From contig DATDMG010000561.1 in NCBI GenBank assembly GCA_036518955.1, positions 7,853-71,852 on the forward strand: a DNA stretch of 64,000 nt, read 5' to 3'. Below the pieces are notes generated by a model. That model was given only the letters and a program-made list of their open reading frames with translations. It ran no database searches and was not told the DNA's origin. This DNA is from DATDMG01 sp036518955 (GTDB lineage Bacteria > Actinomycetota > Actinomycetes > Actinomycetales > Kineosporiaceae). The first letter of the stretch is position 1. Every line of letters starts with the position of its first letter. Below are positions 40,361-48,901 of this stretch, in pieces. Both the position numbers and the translations under genes were made by a program.

Positions 40361-41320
40361 GTGACTGCGCAGAGCGAACGCGGCCCCGTCCCGGCGAAGG
40401 TGTCCGGGATCTTCGATCCGACCGTGTGGGCCGAGATCCCGGGATGGGACCTGCACGACATCACGTACCACCGCTGTATCGCGAAGGGACCGGCGGGCGG
40501 CACGGTCCGGATCGCGTTCAACCGGCCGGAGGTGCGCAACGCGTTCCGCCCGCACACCGTCGACGAGCTGTACCGGGCGTTGGACGACGCCCGGCGGGAT
40601 CCGTCCGTCGGCTGCGTGCTGCTCACCGGCAACGGGCCGAGCCCACGGGACGGCGGCTGGGCCTTCTGCTCCGGCGGGGACCAGCGGATCCGAGGCCGCT
40701 CCGGGTACCAGTACGCGTCCGGCGAGACCGTCGACACGGTCGACGAGGTGCGCGCCCGGGCCCACGGCGGCCGGTTGCACATCCTGGAGGTCCAGCGGCT
40801 GATCCGGACGATGCCGAAGATCGTGGTTGCGGTCGTGCCCGGCTGGGCGGCCGGGGGCGGGCACAGCCTCCACGTGGTGTGCGACCTGACGATCGCCAGC
40901 CGCGAGCACGCCCGGTTCAAGCAGACCGACGCGGACGTCGCGAGCTTCGACGGTGGCTACGGCTCGGCGTACCTGGCGAAGCTGGTCGGGCAGAAGTTCG
41001 CCCGAGAAATCTTCTTCCTCGGCCGGACGTACGACGCCGAGACCATGCACCGGATGGGCGCCGTCAACATCGTGGCGGACCACGTGGCGTTGGAGGCCGT
41101 GGCGCTCGAGGTGGCCGCCGAGATCAACGGCAAGAGCCCGACCGCGCAGCGCATGCTCAAGTTCGCGTTCAACCTCACCGACGACGGGCTGATGGGCCAG
41201 CAGGTGTTCGCGGGCGAGGCGACCCGGCTGGCGTACATGACCGACGAGGCCGCCGAGGGCCGCGACGCCTTCCTCCAGAAGCGGCCACCGGACTGGTCCC
41301 CCTTCCCCTGGTACTACTGA
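40361..41320 (+). CDS. menB: 1,4-dihydroxy-2-naphthoyl-CoA synthase
   Basis: Crotonase-fold enzyme closing the naphthoquinone ring from succinylbenzoyl-CoA. 319 residues from the GTG at 40361. Typical stretches: AFNRPEVRNAFRPHTVDEL, FCSGGDQRIRG, PGWAAGGGHSLHVVCDL, and TDADVASFDGGYGSAYLA with the catalytic residues, ending PDWSPFPWYY as MenB proteins do. The substrate-making menC and menE steps: menE is at 45755; no menC is in the window. Confidence 0.95.
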   Translation: MTAQSERGPVPAKVSGIFDPTVWAEIPGWDLHDITYHRCIAKGPAGGTVRIAFNRPEVRNAFRPHTVDELYRALDDARRDPSVGCVLLTGNGPSPRDGGWAFCSGGDQRIRGRSGYQYASGETVDTVDEVRARAHGGRLHILEVQRLIRTMPKIVVAVVPGWAAGGGHSLHVVCDLTIASREHARFKQTDADVASFDGGYGSAYLAKLVGQKFAREIFFLGRTYDAETMHRMGAVNIVADHVALEAVALEVAAEINGKSPTAQRMLKFAFNLTDDGLMGQQVFAGEATRLAYMTDEAAEGRDAFLQKRPPDWSPFPWYY

Positions 41321-41887
41321 AGGTAACGTCCTGGCCTGTGCGGGTGACGCCAAACCGGCTCTGACCTGCGCGGGAGCCTCTCGTCACTCGTCAACGTCTG
41401 ACAGCCGTTGACGCATGGATGTGCCCCAGATGTGCCCGGCGGCCCCACTAGGCGATCTTGACGGCCCATCGCTGACTGTCCCAGTGAAGCCAACCGAGGA
41501 CGTGACGCTTGGTAGATGCAACGTTCCGGCTTCGGTCGGCATCATCGGAGCATGGGGAACCTCGAGCCCGTGCCTTCGCCTTAGCTTGATCGTTAACCCG
41601 TGGGTTGCTTGCTGCCACGTCGGCCCGACGTCGCCTGCTGCTCGTCGTGGTCGACCCACCGTCACGACGCGGAGGGGCGTTGGGGTGTGCGGCGTCGGAG
41701 AGCGGACGTGCCGGTGCTCGGACGGGGGGAGACGGTAGTCGGCCGCGGTGGCCGGATGTCACGGTGAACGGACCGGACGGCGTGGCCGCCGTCCGGTCCG
41801 GTCTCGGGAGCGGAGCGAGTCCGGGCGGCTCGACGACCGCGACGAGGTGCGGGCCGGGCCCGACACACCGTCGAGAAAGGCACCGGA
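41321..41887. other. 567-base gap without a recognised gene
   Basis: Lies between menB and the S1 protease. The left part (to about 41620) is less GC-rich than the rest of the window and its open frames have mixed codon use; the right part is GC-rich and probably holds the protease promoter. A decayed mobile-element end is possible but no integrase, transposase or attachment site could be recognised. Confidence 0.4.
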
Positions 41888-42724
41888 ATGTCGAGAAGGA
41901 GTTGGCTCGCCGTCGTGCGGTCGCGGGCCAGGGTCGTGGGTGCCGGGTTGGGAGTGGTCGCGCTGGGCGTGACGGCACTGGTGGTGACGGGCTCGGGTCC
42001 GGCGTCGGCGGTGGATGCCGTGCGCCAGCAACTGCCCATCGTGGCCGGCACCGAGCTGAGCCTGCCGGGCGGTGCCTGCACGGCGGGCGCCGTGTTGACG
42101 GCGAACGGGTTGCTGTGGAACGTCACCGACTATCAGCGGTCGGTGCGGTACGTGGTGACCGCGGGTCACTGCGGCAGCGTCAACGACCCGGTGAGCGTGC
42201 GCACGCCGAGCGGGGTGGTGCAGGTCGGCAAGGTGACCTGGACCTCCGACCGGGCTGATCTGGCGCTGGTCAGGATCGAGCCCGATGCGAGCAGGCGCCA
42301 GCTGTGCGGGTCCGGTCCCGACGGCCCCCGGTGCGTCATCTCGGTCGCCTACACCCCCCGGGCCACCGGAAAGGTCTTGCTGCCGGCGGGTGCCGTGTCC
42401 GTCACCAGCACCGGCACCCCCGGCAGCAGCGAGATCTTCTGCACCAGCGGCATAACCACCGGTGCCATGTGTGTGTGGCACACCTACGTTCCCCCACAGC
42501 CGATCTCTGAACTTCCAGCGGGCGCTTCCTTGGCGGAAAGCGCGGCCTCCAACACCGAAATCGGGGACTCCGGCGGCCCGGTCGTCAGCCGAAGCGGCGT
42601 CCTCTACGGAATCATCGCCAGCAGAGGTAGGGTCGGCAGTTCGGTGCCCGATGTCACCGTTTACACCACCATGGATCAGTTCTTCAAGGAACAGTCCGGG
42701 TACAGCCTGGCGCCCGCCAACTAG
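41888..42724 (+). CDS. Secreted trypsin-like (S1) serine protease
   Basis: Exported protease of 278 residues. A basic N-terminus and hydrophobic stretch form a signal peptide with cleavage at ASA after about residue 41. The triad is complete: His94 in TAGHC, Asp124 in SDRADLALV and Ser228 in GDSGGPV. Six cysteines allow three disulfides. Length and motif spacing fit S1 chymotrypsin-like enzymes of actinomycetes, possibly made with a short propeptide. It lies about 3.7 kb from the I36-type inhibitor gene; a functional link is only a guess. Confidence 0.85.
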   Translation: MSRRSWLAVVRSRARVVGAGLGVVALGVTALVVTGSGPASAVDAVRQQLPIVAGTELSLPGGACTAGAVLTANGLLWNVTDYQRSVRYVVTAGHCGSVNDPVSVRTPSGVVQVGKVTWTSDRADLALVRIEPDASRRQLCGSGPDGPRCVISVAYTPRATGKVLLPAGAVSVTSTGTPGSSEIFCTSGITTGAMCVWHTYVPPQPISELPAGASLAESAASNTEIGDSGGPVVSRSGVLYGIIASRGRVGSSVPDVTVYTTMDQFFKEQSGYSLAPAN

Positions 42725-42725
42725 C

Positions 42726-43019
42726 CTAGGCTCGATCTGCCTCGGCCGCGACGTGATGCTCCGCCGCACGGCACAGATGATCGCTGACGGAACCGTCACC
42801 ACGTTCCACGAGCCGTTCATACAACTGCGCAGCCCGGTCATGGGCCAGCGCGCTTCTGTCGTGAGCGACCGCAGCCCTGACAGCAGCCTCGACCGATCTA
42901 CGGCGGGCTTCCTGGAGGCATTCTGAGGCCAGGACCGCAGCGTGCCGCTGCGGGTCGGGACCTGGCTCCCCGTCCCGAGCACGACGAGCTCCCCGAGCGG
43001 CACGCCGGCACGGTGGCAC
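42726..43019 (-). CDS. Small helical hypothetical protein
   Basis: 97 residues, Ala/Arg/His/Glu-rich, with repeating pattern AAVRAAVAHDRSALAHDRAAQL that suggests long amphipathic helices. Similar small Ala/His-rich proteins are common in actinomycetes, but no function is known. Same strand as and 36 bases after the GntR gene, so probably in one transcript with it. Confidence 0.55.
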   Translation of the reverse strand: MPPCRRAARGARRARDGEPGPDPQRHAAVLASECLQEARRRSVEAAVRAAVAHDRSALAHDRAAQLYERLVERGDGSVSDHLCRAAEHHVAAEADRA

Positions 43020-43055
43020 GGTGGCAGCGACACGCGGTCGGTAGCGGGCGGCCGG

Positions 43056-43814
43056 TCAGCCGCCGCCGCGGCCGAACGTCGTCCACACGGCCTCGAACCA
43101 GGCCCGGGCGTGCACGACGTACTGGCCGTCGGGCGATTCCGGATCATCCCCGGCGCGATGGAACAGCATCGGCTCCGGAACCCGCGCGCCCCCGGCCGCC
43201 TCCACGACCGGGCAGAACCCGAAGAACACGTCGCGTTCGTTGAGCACGTACAGGGTGAACATCGGCGACGTGCCGTGCCGGCGCACCTCCGCCGTCGCCC
43301 GCGGTACCAGCCCGAGCTCGCCCAACTCCTCGACCGCGTCCGCGAGCGCGGCCACGTCGCGATCCGGGCCGCCGGCGGGGTCCCGATCCCGGTCTGCGAC
43401 ACCGGCGACGAGGATCCGGACGACGACCGAGGACGGCGCCAGGCGGCCGGAGCGGATCGCCTCCAGCGGGCCGGCGAGGGCGGCGGCGAGAGACTCGACG
43501 GAGACGCCGGTGAAGTCCACCGACACGTGCTCGGCGGTGAAGGCCCGCTCGACGTGTGCGGTGAACCCGACCGGCAGCTCGGGCCGGGAGCGGACGAACA
43601 CGCCACTCCCCTGCCGCGTCACCACCAGGCCCTCGTCGCGCAGCAGCCGGACCGCCTGCTGCACGGTCATCCGCGCCACCCCGTAGCGCCGGGCCAACTG
43701 CTGCCCGGAGGGCAGCTGCTCGCCGGGCGACAGGCGACTGGTGAGGATCATGGCCCGCAGATCGTTCGCCACCTGCCGGTACGGGGGCCGGGGATCGTCC
43801 GGGTCGAGCGACAT
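43056..43814 (-). CDS. GntR-family transcriptional regulator
   Basis: DNA-binding regulator of 252 residues from the ATG at 43814. Winged helix of GntR type: PPYRQVANDLRAMILTSRLS then LPSGQQLARRYGVARMTVQQ and the LLRDEGLVVTRQGSGVFV wing. The C-terminal half is not the FCD type and does not clearly match UTRA; its ligand is unknown. A small helical protein gene follows. Earlier in-frame starts (to 43958) lie in probable promoter sequence. Confidence 0.85.
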   Translation of the reverse strand: MSLDPDDPRPPYRQVANDLRAMILTSRLSPGEQLPSGQQLARRYGVARMTVQQAVRLLRDEGLVVTRQGSGVFVRSRPELPVGFTAHVERAFTAEHVSVDFTGVSVESLAAALAGPLEAIRSGRLAPSSVVVRILVAGVADRDRDPAGGPDRDVAALADAVEELGELGLVPRATAEVRRHGTSPMFTLYVLNERDVFFGFCPVVEAAGGARVPEPMLFHRAGDDPESPDGQYVVHARAWFEAVWTTFGRGGG

Positions 43815-44271
43815 CGATAACTCACGGTCCTGTTGGCTCTGCGGGAGAATGTCCAGTTGAGGAAAAGCCACACTGCGTGTTCCATACATGAAGGTTCGGT
43901 GGGCAATGTCCATGTGCGGTGAGCGCATGGTAGCGGCCACCGGGCGCCGCCCACGCACGCCTTGACACGCCTATGCTGGCTAGCCATCCTGGACCAATAT
44001 CGGACAACTGGGCAGAAACAGGACAAGCATGTGATCGCGTTCCCCACCCGGGCGGGCAGGCGACGCGGCGACCGCCGGCAGGCCGGTCGACGATGCCACG
44101 CAGGCGCTGATGCCACGCAGGCGCTCGGGCGGACGGCCCCGGGCGGCCGTCCCGGGTCGTGATGGCTCCGGCCCGGGGCGGCCTCCGGCCTGTCCCCTAC
44201 CATGATCGCCGAGCGGGGGTCCCCTCCCGTGAGCGGCGTGCGCGGGTCCCGTGGGCGGCGTGCGCGGTCAG
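43815..44271. other. 457-base gap upstream of the GntR gene
   Basis: Less GC-rich near 43840-44020. A TTGACA hexamer at about 43971 on the plus strand has no good -10 partner. The minus strand should hold the GntR promoter. The right part carries a 17-bp tandem duplication. No gene is supported. Confidence 0.4.
44092..44125. repeat. Perfect 17-bp tandem duplication
   Basis: GATGCCACGCAGGCGCT occurs twice in direct succession (44092-44108 and 44109-44125). It lies in non-coding sequence, so it is probably a recent replication slip. Confidence 0.9.
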
Positions 44272-45639
44272 CTACTCGACGACCACGTCGCGGTGCAGCA
44301 CCCGGTGGCGCAGCGCCGCGCGGAACAGGTCCGCCCCGGCCGGGCGCGCCTTGAGCTGCCGGTCCAGCAGCGCCCCCGACTCCTCGACGAGTTCCAACCA
44401 GCGCAACTCCCGCAGCACGGAGAAGAACAGCGGCCCGGTGTCGGACTCGGAGGGGGCACGTCGGCCGGCCACCCGCCACCCGGATTCGGTGACGACCGAC
44501 TGCACCAGCGAGCGGACGTCCTCCTCCGAGACCGGATCACCCGGCTCCAGTACGGCGAGCACGACCTCCCAGGCCACGGCGAGCGCGGAGTGCTCGGGCC
44601 CGATCAGACCGCTGGCCACCGCGGACCACAGAGCGCGGCCGTCCGCGGCCGCGGCCCGCCCGGTCGGCGTCTGGATCAGCCGCGCGCCCCGCCGCCGGAC
44701 GAGGCCCAGCCGCATCGCCGTCTCGCGCAGAACCAGTACCGGGTAGGCGTCGACCTCCCGGCTGGCCGGTCCGATCAGCTCCTCCCGCCACCCGAGCTCG
44801 TCCAGGGCCCGGGCGACGGTGCGCGGTGGCAGGTAGCCCGCAGCAGTCAGCACGAGACCGTCGGCGACCTCGGCGAGCAGCCAGTCCAGCGGCCGCAGCA
44901 GGTTGCGGGCCAGCGACGCCGGGCCGGCGTCCACGCCCTCGCGCAGCCGGGCGGCGACGGGTGCCAGCAGCGCGCTGCGTGTGGTGGACCGGGCACCGCG
45001 GACCCAGCGGTTCAGGCGCTCGTCGAGCAGCGCCTCGTACGGCGTGCGGCCGGCCAGGGCGGAATCCGGCGTCGTCAGCACCGAGACCGTGATCTCGGCC
45101 TGCTGGTCCCGCCAGCCCCGCGCGGCGGGGACCAGCTCCCCTGCGGCGACCGCCAACTCCAGCCGGTCCGCGACCGACTCCAGCGCGTACGCCTCGGCCG
45201 GTTCCATCACCGCCCCCCAGGTGACGAACTCGGTGTTGGGCGGCTCGATCCCGGACCGCTGGGCGGCCTTGCGCGCCAGCATCCGACCGCGGTCCGGAGC
45301 CTGCTCACCACCGATCAGGACCTGTCGGGTGGTGTCACTGCGGGCCAGCGCGGCGTAGCGCTGCAGGCCCAGCTCGTCGAGCAGCGCGGCCAGGGCCTGC
45401 GCGACCCGCCACCGGGCTGCGCCGTCCTCCGGCCAACCGCGGGCCAGCTCCTCCCAGCAGAACTGCTGAAGGCGCCACTGGGTGAGAACCTCCGGCCCTT
45501 CGCCTCCGGTCAGGGTCTCCCATGCGGCACGGGCGTCTTCTACCAGGGCCGCGTCGATCCGGCCCAGAGTGGCAAGAGCCTGCTCCACCGAATGCACCGT
45601 GCCAGACTGCCAGGTTCCGCGCCCGAGCGGGCGGATCAT
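44272..45639 (-). CDS. Hypothetical protein, C-terminal part like pRiA4b ORF-3 relatives
   Basis: About 455 residues from the ATG at 45639; a GTG about 16 codons later is also possible. It is mostly Leu/Ala/Arg/Glu, predicted helical, with no signal peptide or membrane segment. The stretch LTAAGYLPPRTVARALDELG, then YPVLVLRETAMRLGLVRRRG and TPTGRAAAADGRALW resembles the C-terminal region of proteins annotated as plasmid pRiA4b ORF-3 family in actinomycetes; that resemblance is from memory and weak. Divergent from menE with a 115-base gap. Function unknown. Confidence 0.7.
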   Translation of the reverse strand: MIRPLGRGTWQSGTVHSVEQALATLGRIDAALVEDARAAWETLTGGEGPEVLTQWRLQQFCWEELARGWPEDGAARWRVAQALAALLDELGLQRYAALARSDTTRQVLIGGEQAPDRGRMLARKAAQRSGIEPPNTEFVTWGAVMEPAEAYALESVADRLELAVAAGELVPAARGWRDQQAEITVSVLTTPDSALAGRTPYEALLDERLNRWVRGARSTTRSALLAPVAARLREGVDAGPASLARNLLRPLDWLLAEVADGLVLTAAGYLPPRTVARALDELGWREELIGPASREVDAYPVLVLRETAMRLGLVRRRGARLIQTPTGRAAAADGRALWSAVASGLIGPEHSALAVAWEVVLAVLEPGDPVSEEDVRSLVQSVVTESGWRVAGRRAPSESDTGPLFFSVLRELRWLELVEESGALLDRQLKARPAGADLFRAALRHRVLHRDVVVE

Positions 45640-45718
45640 GGCGCACACTGTGATGACACCGGTACACACACAAGATCGACAAGGCTCGGACGACGTGACC
45701 CGCCACCCTGCCGACGCC

Positions 45719-45745
45719 CGTATGCCCGGCTCTGCCCGGCATACG
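45719..45745. promoter_or_regulatory. Inverted repeat just before menE
   Basis: CGTATGCC at 45719-45726 and GGCATACG at 45738-45745, a perfect 8-base inverted repeat with an 11-base spacer, ending ten bases before the chosen GTG start of menE. It may be an operator or an RNA hairpin covering the ribosome site. If menE starts at 45722 the repeat would be inside the gene. Confidence 0.5.
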
Positions 45746-45754
45746 CTGGGGCGC

Positions 45755-46942
45755 GTGTCCTCGCGCCGGCTGGAACCCGTCGCCGTGCCGGCCGGTGCCG
45801 ACGTCCTGGCACTGCTGCCGGCGCTGCGGGCCGCGCTGCGCGGCGACGGCCCGGCGCTGCTGCCGCACGCCGCAGGCACCCCGCCGGCGGTCTCGCTGCG
45901 GGCCGGGGAGGCACTGGCCGCGGGCGAGGACGACCCGGCCGACCCGACGGTCGCCGTCGTCGCCACGTCCGGCTCCACCGGCCGCCCGAAGGGCGCGCTG
46001 CTCACCGCATCGGCGCTGCTGGCGTCCGCCTCCGCCACGCACGACCGGCTCGACGGCCCCGGGCGGTGGCTGCTCGCCCTGCCCGCCGACCACGTGGCCG
46101 GCCTGCAGGTACTGCTCCGGGCGATGGTCACCGGCACCGAACCCGGCGTCGTGGACCTCACCGGCGGCTTCGACCCGGCGGCCTTCACGCACGCCGCCCG
46201 GGCACTTGCGGGCCGGCGTCGCTACACCGCCCTGGTGCCCACCCAGCTGCGCCGGCTCCTGGACGCCGGGGGCGCGGCCCGGGCGGCGCTCGCCGGCCTC
46301 GACGCCGTCCTCATCGGCGGTGCCGCCACCCCGCCGGCGCTGCTCGCCGAGGCCCGGGGTGCCGGCGTCCACGTCGTCACCACGTACGGGATGAGCGAGA
46401 CCTGCGGCGGCTGCGTCTACGACGGGCTCCCGCTCGCCGGCGTCCGGGTCGTCGTGGACACGGACGGCCGGGTACGGCTCGGCGGCCCGACCGTGGCCCG
46501 GGGCTACCGGGGTGGCGACCCGGAGGGCACGTTCACCACCGGCGACGACGGGATCCGCTGGTTCCGCACCGACGACGCCGGGGTGCTCGACCCCGACGGC
46601 CGCCTGCGCGTCCTCGGACGGCTGGACGACCTGATCGTGACCGGTGGTCTGAAGGTGTCGCCGGGCGTCGTCGAGGGCGCCCTGCTCACCGTCCCGGGCG
46701 TGGCCGAGGCGGCCGTCGTCGGCGTCCCGGACCGGACGTGGGGGGAACGCATCGTCGCCTTCGTGGTGCCGGCGCCGGGCGGCGATCCACCGACGCTCAC
46801 CGACGTCCGGCGGCTGGTCGGGGAGCGGGCGGGGCGGCACGCGGCGCCTCACCAACTGCTCGTCCTCGACCGGCTGCCGCTGCGGGGGCCGGGCAAGCCG
46901 GACCGTCTCCAGCTCCGCCGGCTGGCCCAGTACGGGCCCTAG
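45755..46942 (+). CDS. menE: o-Succinylbenzoate-CoA ligase
   Basis: Acyl-adenylate-forming enzyme that activates o-succinylbenzoate for MenB. 395 residues from the GTG at 45755 (an ATG at 45722 is the alternative). ATP loop TSGSTGRPKG, YGMSETCGG for the second motif, GGLKVSPG and the C-terminal lysine in GPGKPDRL are seen. It is shorter than average acyl-CoA ligases, as actinobacterial MenE usually is. Followed 25 bases later by menA. Confidence 0.92.
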   Translation: MSSRRLEPVAVPAGADVLALLPALRAALRGDGPALLPHAAGTPPAVSLRAGEALAAGEDDPADPTVAVVATSGSTGRPKGALLTASALLASASATHDRLDGPGRWLLALPADHVAGLQVLLRAMVTGTEPGVVDLTGGFDPAAFTHAARALAGRRRYTALVPTQLRRLLDAGGAARAALAGLDAVLIGGAATPPALLAEARGAGVHVVTTYGMSETCGGCVYDGLPLAGVRVVVDTDGRVRLGGPTVARGYRGGDPEGTFTTGDDGIRWFRTDDAGVLDPDGRLRVLGRLDDLIVTGGLKVSPGVVEGALLTVPGVAEAAVVGVPDRTWGERIVAFVVPAPGGDPPTLTDVRRLVGERAGRHAAPHQLLVLDRLPLRGPGKPDRLQLRRLAQYGP

Positions 46943-46967
46943 GACGGCGACGGTCTAGCGTGCGGGC

Positions 46968-47837
46968 ATGGCATCTCGCGCTCAGTGGATCGCCGGTGCG
47001 CGGCCGCGCACCCTGCCCGCCGCGCTGTCGCCGGTGCTGGTCGGCACCGGTGCCGCTCTCGGGCTGGGCAGCCGACACCCCGGCCGGGCGTTGACCGCGT
47101 TGCTGGTGGCGCTGGCCCTGCAGGTGGGGGTCAACTACGCCAACGACTACTCCGACGGGGTGCGCGGCACGGACGACGACCGGGTGGGCCCGTTCCGGCT
47201 CACCGCCTCCGGGGCGGCCCGGCCGGGTCACGTCCGCGCCGCCGCGTTCGGCTGCTTCGCCGCCGCCGGCCTGGCCGGGCTGGGGCTGGTGGCCGCCAGC
47301 GGCACGTGGTGGTTGATCGTGGTGGGCGCGGCGGCGATCCTGGCGGCGTGGTACTACACGGGCGGCAGCCGGCCGTACGGCTACCACGGGCTCGGCGAGG
47401 TGTTCGTGTTCGTGTTCTTCGGCCTGGTGGCCGTCCTCGGGACGACGTACACGCAGGCGCTGACGGTGAACTCTCCGGCGGTCGCCGGCGCCGTCGGCGT
47501 CGGCGTGCTGGCGTGCGCCATCCTCGTCGCCAACAACCTGCGGGACGTGCCCACCGACGCCGTCGCAGGCAAGCTGACCCTCGCCGTCCGGATCGGGGCA
47601 CCGGGCACACGCCGCCTCTACGCGGGCCTGGTCGGGACGGCGATGCTGGCCGCCGTGGTGGCCGCCGTCTGGCGGCCCTGGAGCCTCCTCGCGCTGGCCT
47701 CCGCCGCGGCCGCGGTGGCACCGCTGCGGGCCGTCGCCACCGGCGCCACCGGGCGCGACCTGCTACCCGTTCTCCGGGACACCGGCAGGCTGGAGCTGTG
47801 CTACGCCGTCCTGCTGGCGATCGGCCTGGCGGCGTGA
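46968..47837 (+). CDS. menA: 1,4-dihydroxy-2-naphthoate polyprenyltransferase
   Basis: Membrane prenyltransferase (UbiA family) that attaches the polyprenyl tail to dihydroxynaphthoate, giving demethylmenaquinone. 289 residues with eight or nine hydrophobic segments. The Mg-diphosphate motif is NYANDYSDGVRGTDDDR near residue 47-63; the second motif is NNLRDVPTDAVAGK. The start MASRAQWIAGARPRTLPAAL is typical. Its prenyl donor should come from the synthase at 16934-17980. Confidence 0.95.
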   Translation: MASRAQWIAGARPRTLPAALSPVLVGTGAALGLGSRHPGRALTALLVALALQVGVNYANDYSDGVRGTDDDRVGPFRLTASGAARPGHVRAAAFGCFAAAGLAGLGLVAASGTWWLIVVGAAAILAAWYYTGGSRPYGYHGLGEVFVFVFFGLVAVLGTTYTQALTVNSPAVAGAVGVGVLACAILVANNLRDVPTDAVAGKLTLAVRIGAPGTRRLYAGLVGTAMLAAVVAAVWRPWSLLALASAAAAVAPLRAVATGATGRDLLPVLRDTGRLELCYAVLLAIGLAA

Positions 47838-47842
47838 CGTCA

Positions 47843-47860
47843 GGTGGCGAACTCGCCACC
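47843..47860. terminator. Short GC-rich hairpin after menA
   Basis: GGTGGCGA at 47843-47850 pairs with TCGCCACC at 47853-47860. It lies in the 34 bases between the converging ends of menA and the DUF4229 gene and probably ends both transcripts. Confidence 0.5.
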
Positions 47861-47871
47861 CACAGCGGCGG

Positions 47872-48309
47872 TCAGGGCCGACCGGGCCGACCGGACCGGC
47901 CGCCCTCCTCGGCGAGTTCGGTGACGGCCTGCGGTTCCGGCGCTACCTGCGGTTCCCGCGCTACCTGCGGTTCCCGCGCCACCTGAGCTTCCGACGCGGC
48001 CTCGGGCTCGGGCGTGGCGTGCGGCTCCGGCGCGGCGGCATGGTGGGCCCGGGCGGCCGCGTCCTCGTGAGCCTCGTCGAGGGCCCGCGCCGAGAGGCCC
48101 CTGCGCGCGGCCCGGCGCTCGACGCGCTCGGCGAGCTGGCTCGCGGCCTGGTCGCGCGGCCCGCGAAGAAAGATGTAGGACAGCATCATCGAGATCACGG
48201 CCGCCCCGACGATCGCGATCACCGGGCCGGCCCGGAGCACGGCGAGCACCGCCAGCACGCCCACGAACAGCGCGAGCCGCAGGACGGAGTACTTCAGAAG
48301 CGGGACCAC
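47872..48309 (-). CDS. DUF4229 family small membrane protein
   Basis: 145 residues. Two hydrophobic segments in the first 50 (YSVLRLALFVGVLAVLAVLR, then IVGAAVISMMLSYIFL), followed by RGPRDQAASQLAERVERR, the pattern of the actinobacterial DUF4229 family. The C-terminal 60 residues are repetitive, with the block AREPQV occurring in tandem. Often found beside menaquinone or cytochrome genes in actinomycetes; function unknown. Confidence 0.8.
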   Translation of the reverse strand: MVPLLKYSVLRLALFVGVLAVLAVLRAGPVIAIVGAAVISMMLSYIFLRGPRDQAASQLAERVERRAARRGLSARALDEAHEDAAARAHHAAAPEPHATPEPEAASEAQVAREPQVAREPQVAPEPQAVTELAEEGGRSGRPGRP

Positions 48310-48407
48310 CGGCTCAGCCTAGTCCGACCTCGGTCCGGCCAGCTGCGTCACCGGACAGTCACGGGGGGACGGGAGACGGGCGCGGGGGGAGCACCTACAG
48401 TGGGTGG

Positions 48408-48824
48408 ATGAGCTACGTCGTCCTCCTCCTGATCTCGGTAGGGGTGACGATCTACGCGCTCGTCGACTGCTGGCGAAGCACCGATGACGATGTGCGCGGA
48501 TTGCCCCGGCCCGCTTGGATCCTGCTCATCATTCTCGTCGGGCCGCTCGGGGTTCCCGCGTTCGGGGCCACAGCGTACCTGCTGTTCGGGCGTCCCCCGT
48601 CCAACCCACGGCCCGGGGGGGTCGTGGCGCCGGACGACGACCCGGAGTTCCTGCGCTCCCTGGACGCCGCCCGCTCCTCCGCCGCGGCGGAGGAGCGGCG
48701 GAGGAGGGAACAGCGGGAACGCAAGGAACGGGATCGTCAGGAGAAGCAGCAGCGCAAGAACGACGCGGACGGCGCCGGCTCCGGCCCCGAGGCCGCCGAG
48801 GGTGACGGGCGCTCCACCGCCTGA
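48408..48824 (+). CDS. PLDc_N-domain small membrane protein
   Basis: 138 residues. The first 65 form two membrane segments separated by CWRSTDDDVRGLPRPAW, the pattern of the phospholipase D N-terminal (PLDc_N) domain, which occurs alone in many actinomycetes without any phospholipase. The rest is a highly charged Arg/Glu/Lys helix that is probably cytoplasmic. Convergent with ccsB; function unknown. Confidence 0.82.
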   Translation: MSYVVLLLISVGVTIYALVDCWRSTDDDVRGLPRPAWILLIILVGPLGVPAFGATAYLLFGRPPSNPRPGGVVAPDDDPEFLRSLDAARSSAAAEERRRREQRERKERDRQEKQQRKNDADGAGSGPEAAEGDGRSTA

Positions 48825-48833
48825 CCCGGACTG

Positions 48834-48867
48834 CCGTGATCAGGCACACCGGCATGCCTGATCACGG
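48834..48867. terminator. 12-bp hairpin between converging genes
   Basis: CCGTGATCAGGC at 48834-48845 pairs perfectly with 48856-48867 around a 10-base loop. It sits between the end of the PLDc_N gene and the end of ccsB, the last gene of the long heme/cytochrome run, and is a likely bidirectional terminator. Confidence 0.65.
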
Positions 48868-48901
48868 CCAAAGTGCATGATCACAAGAGGCGGGTCGAGG
48901 G

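Noticed and set aside
41384..41738. Open frames on both strands after menB, considered as an integrase end
   Set aside because: No catalytic motif of a tyrosine or serine recombinase could be found, and no attachment-site duplication.
43962..44162. Small plus-strand frame downstream of a TTGACA
   Set aside because: No -10 partner, no ribosome site, mixed codon use and part of it made from the 17-bp duplication.
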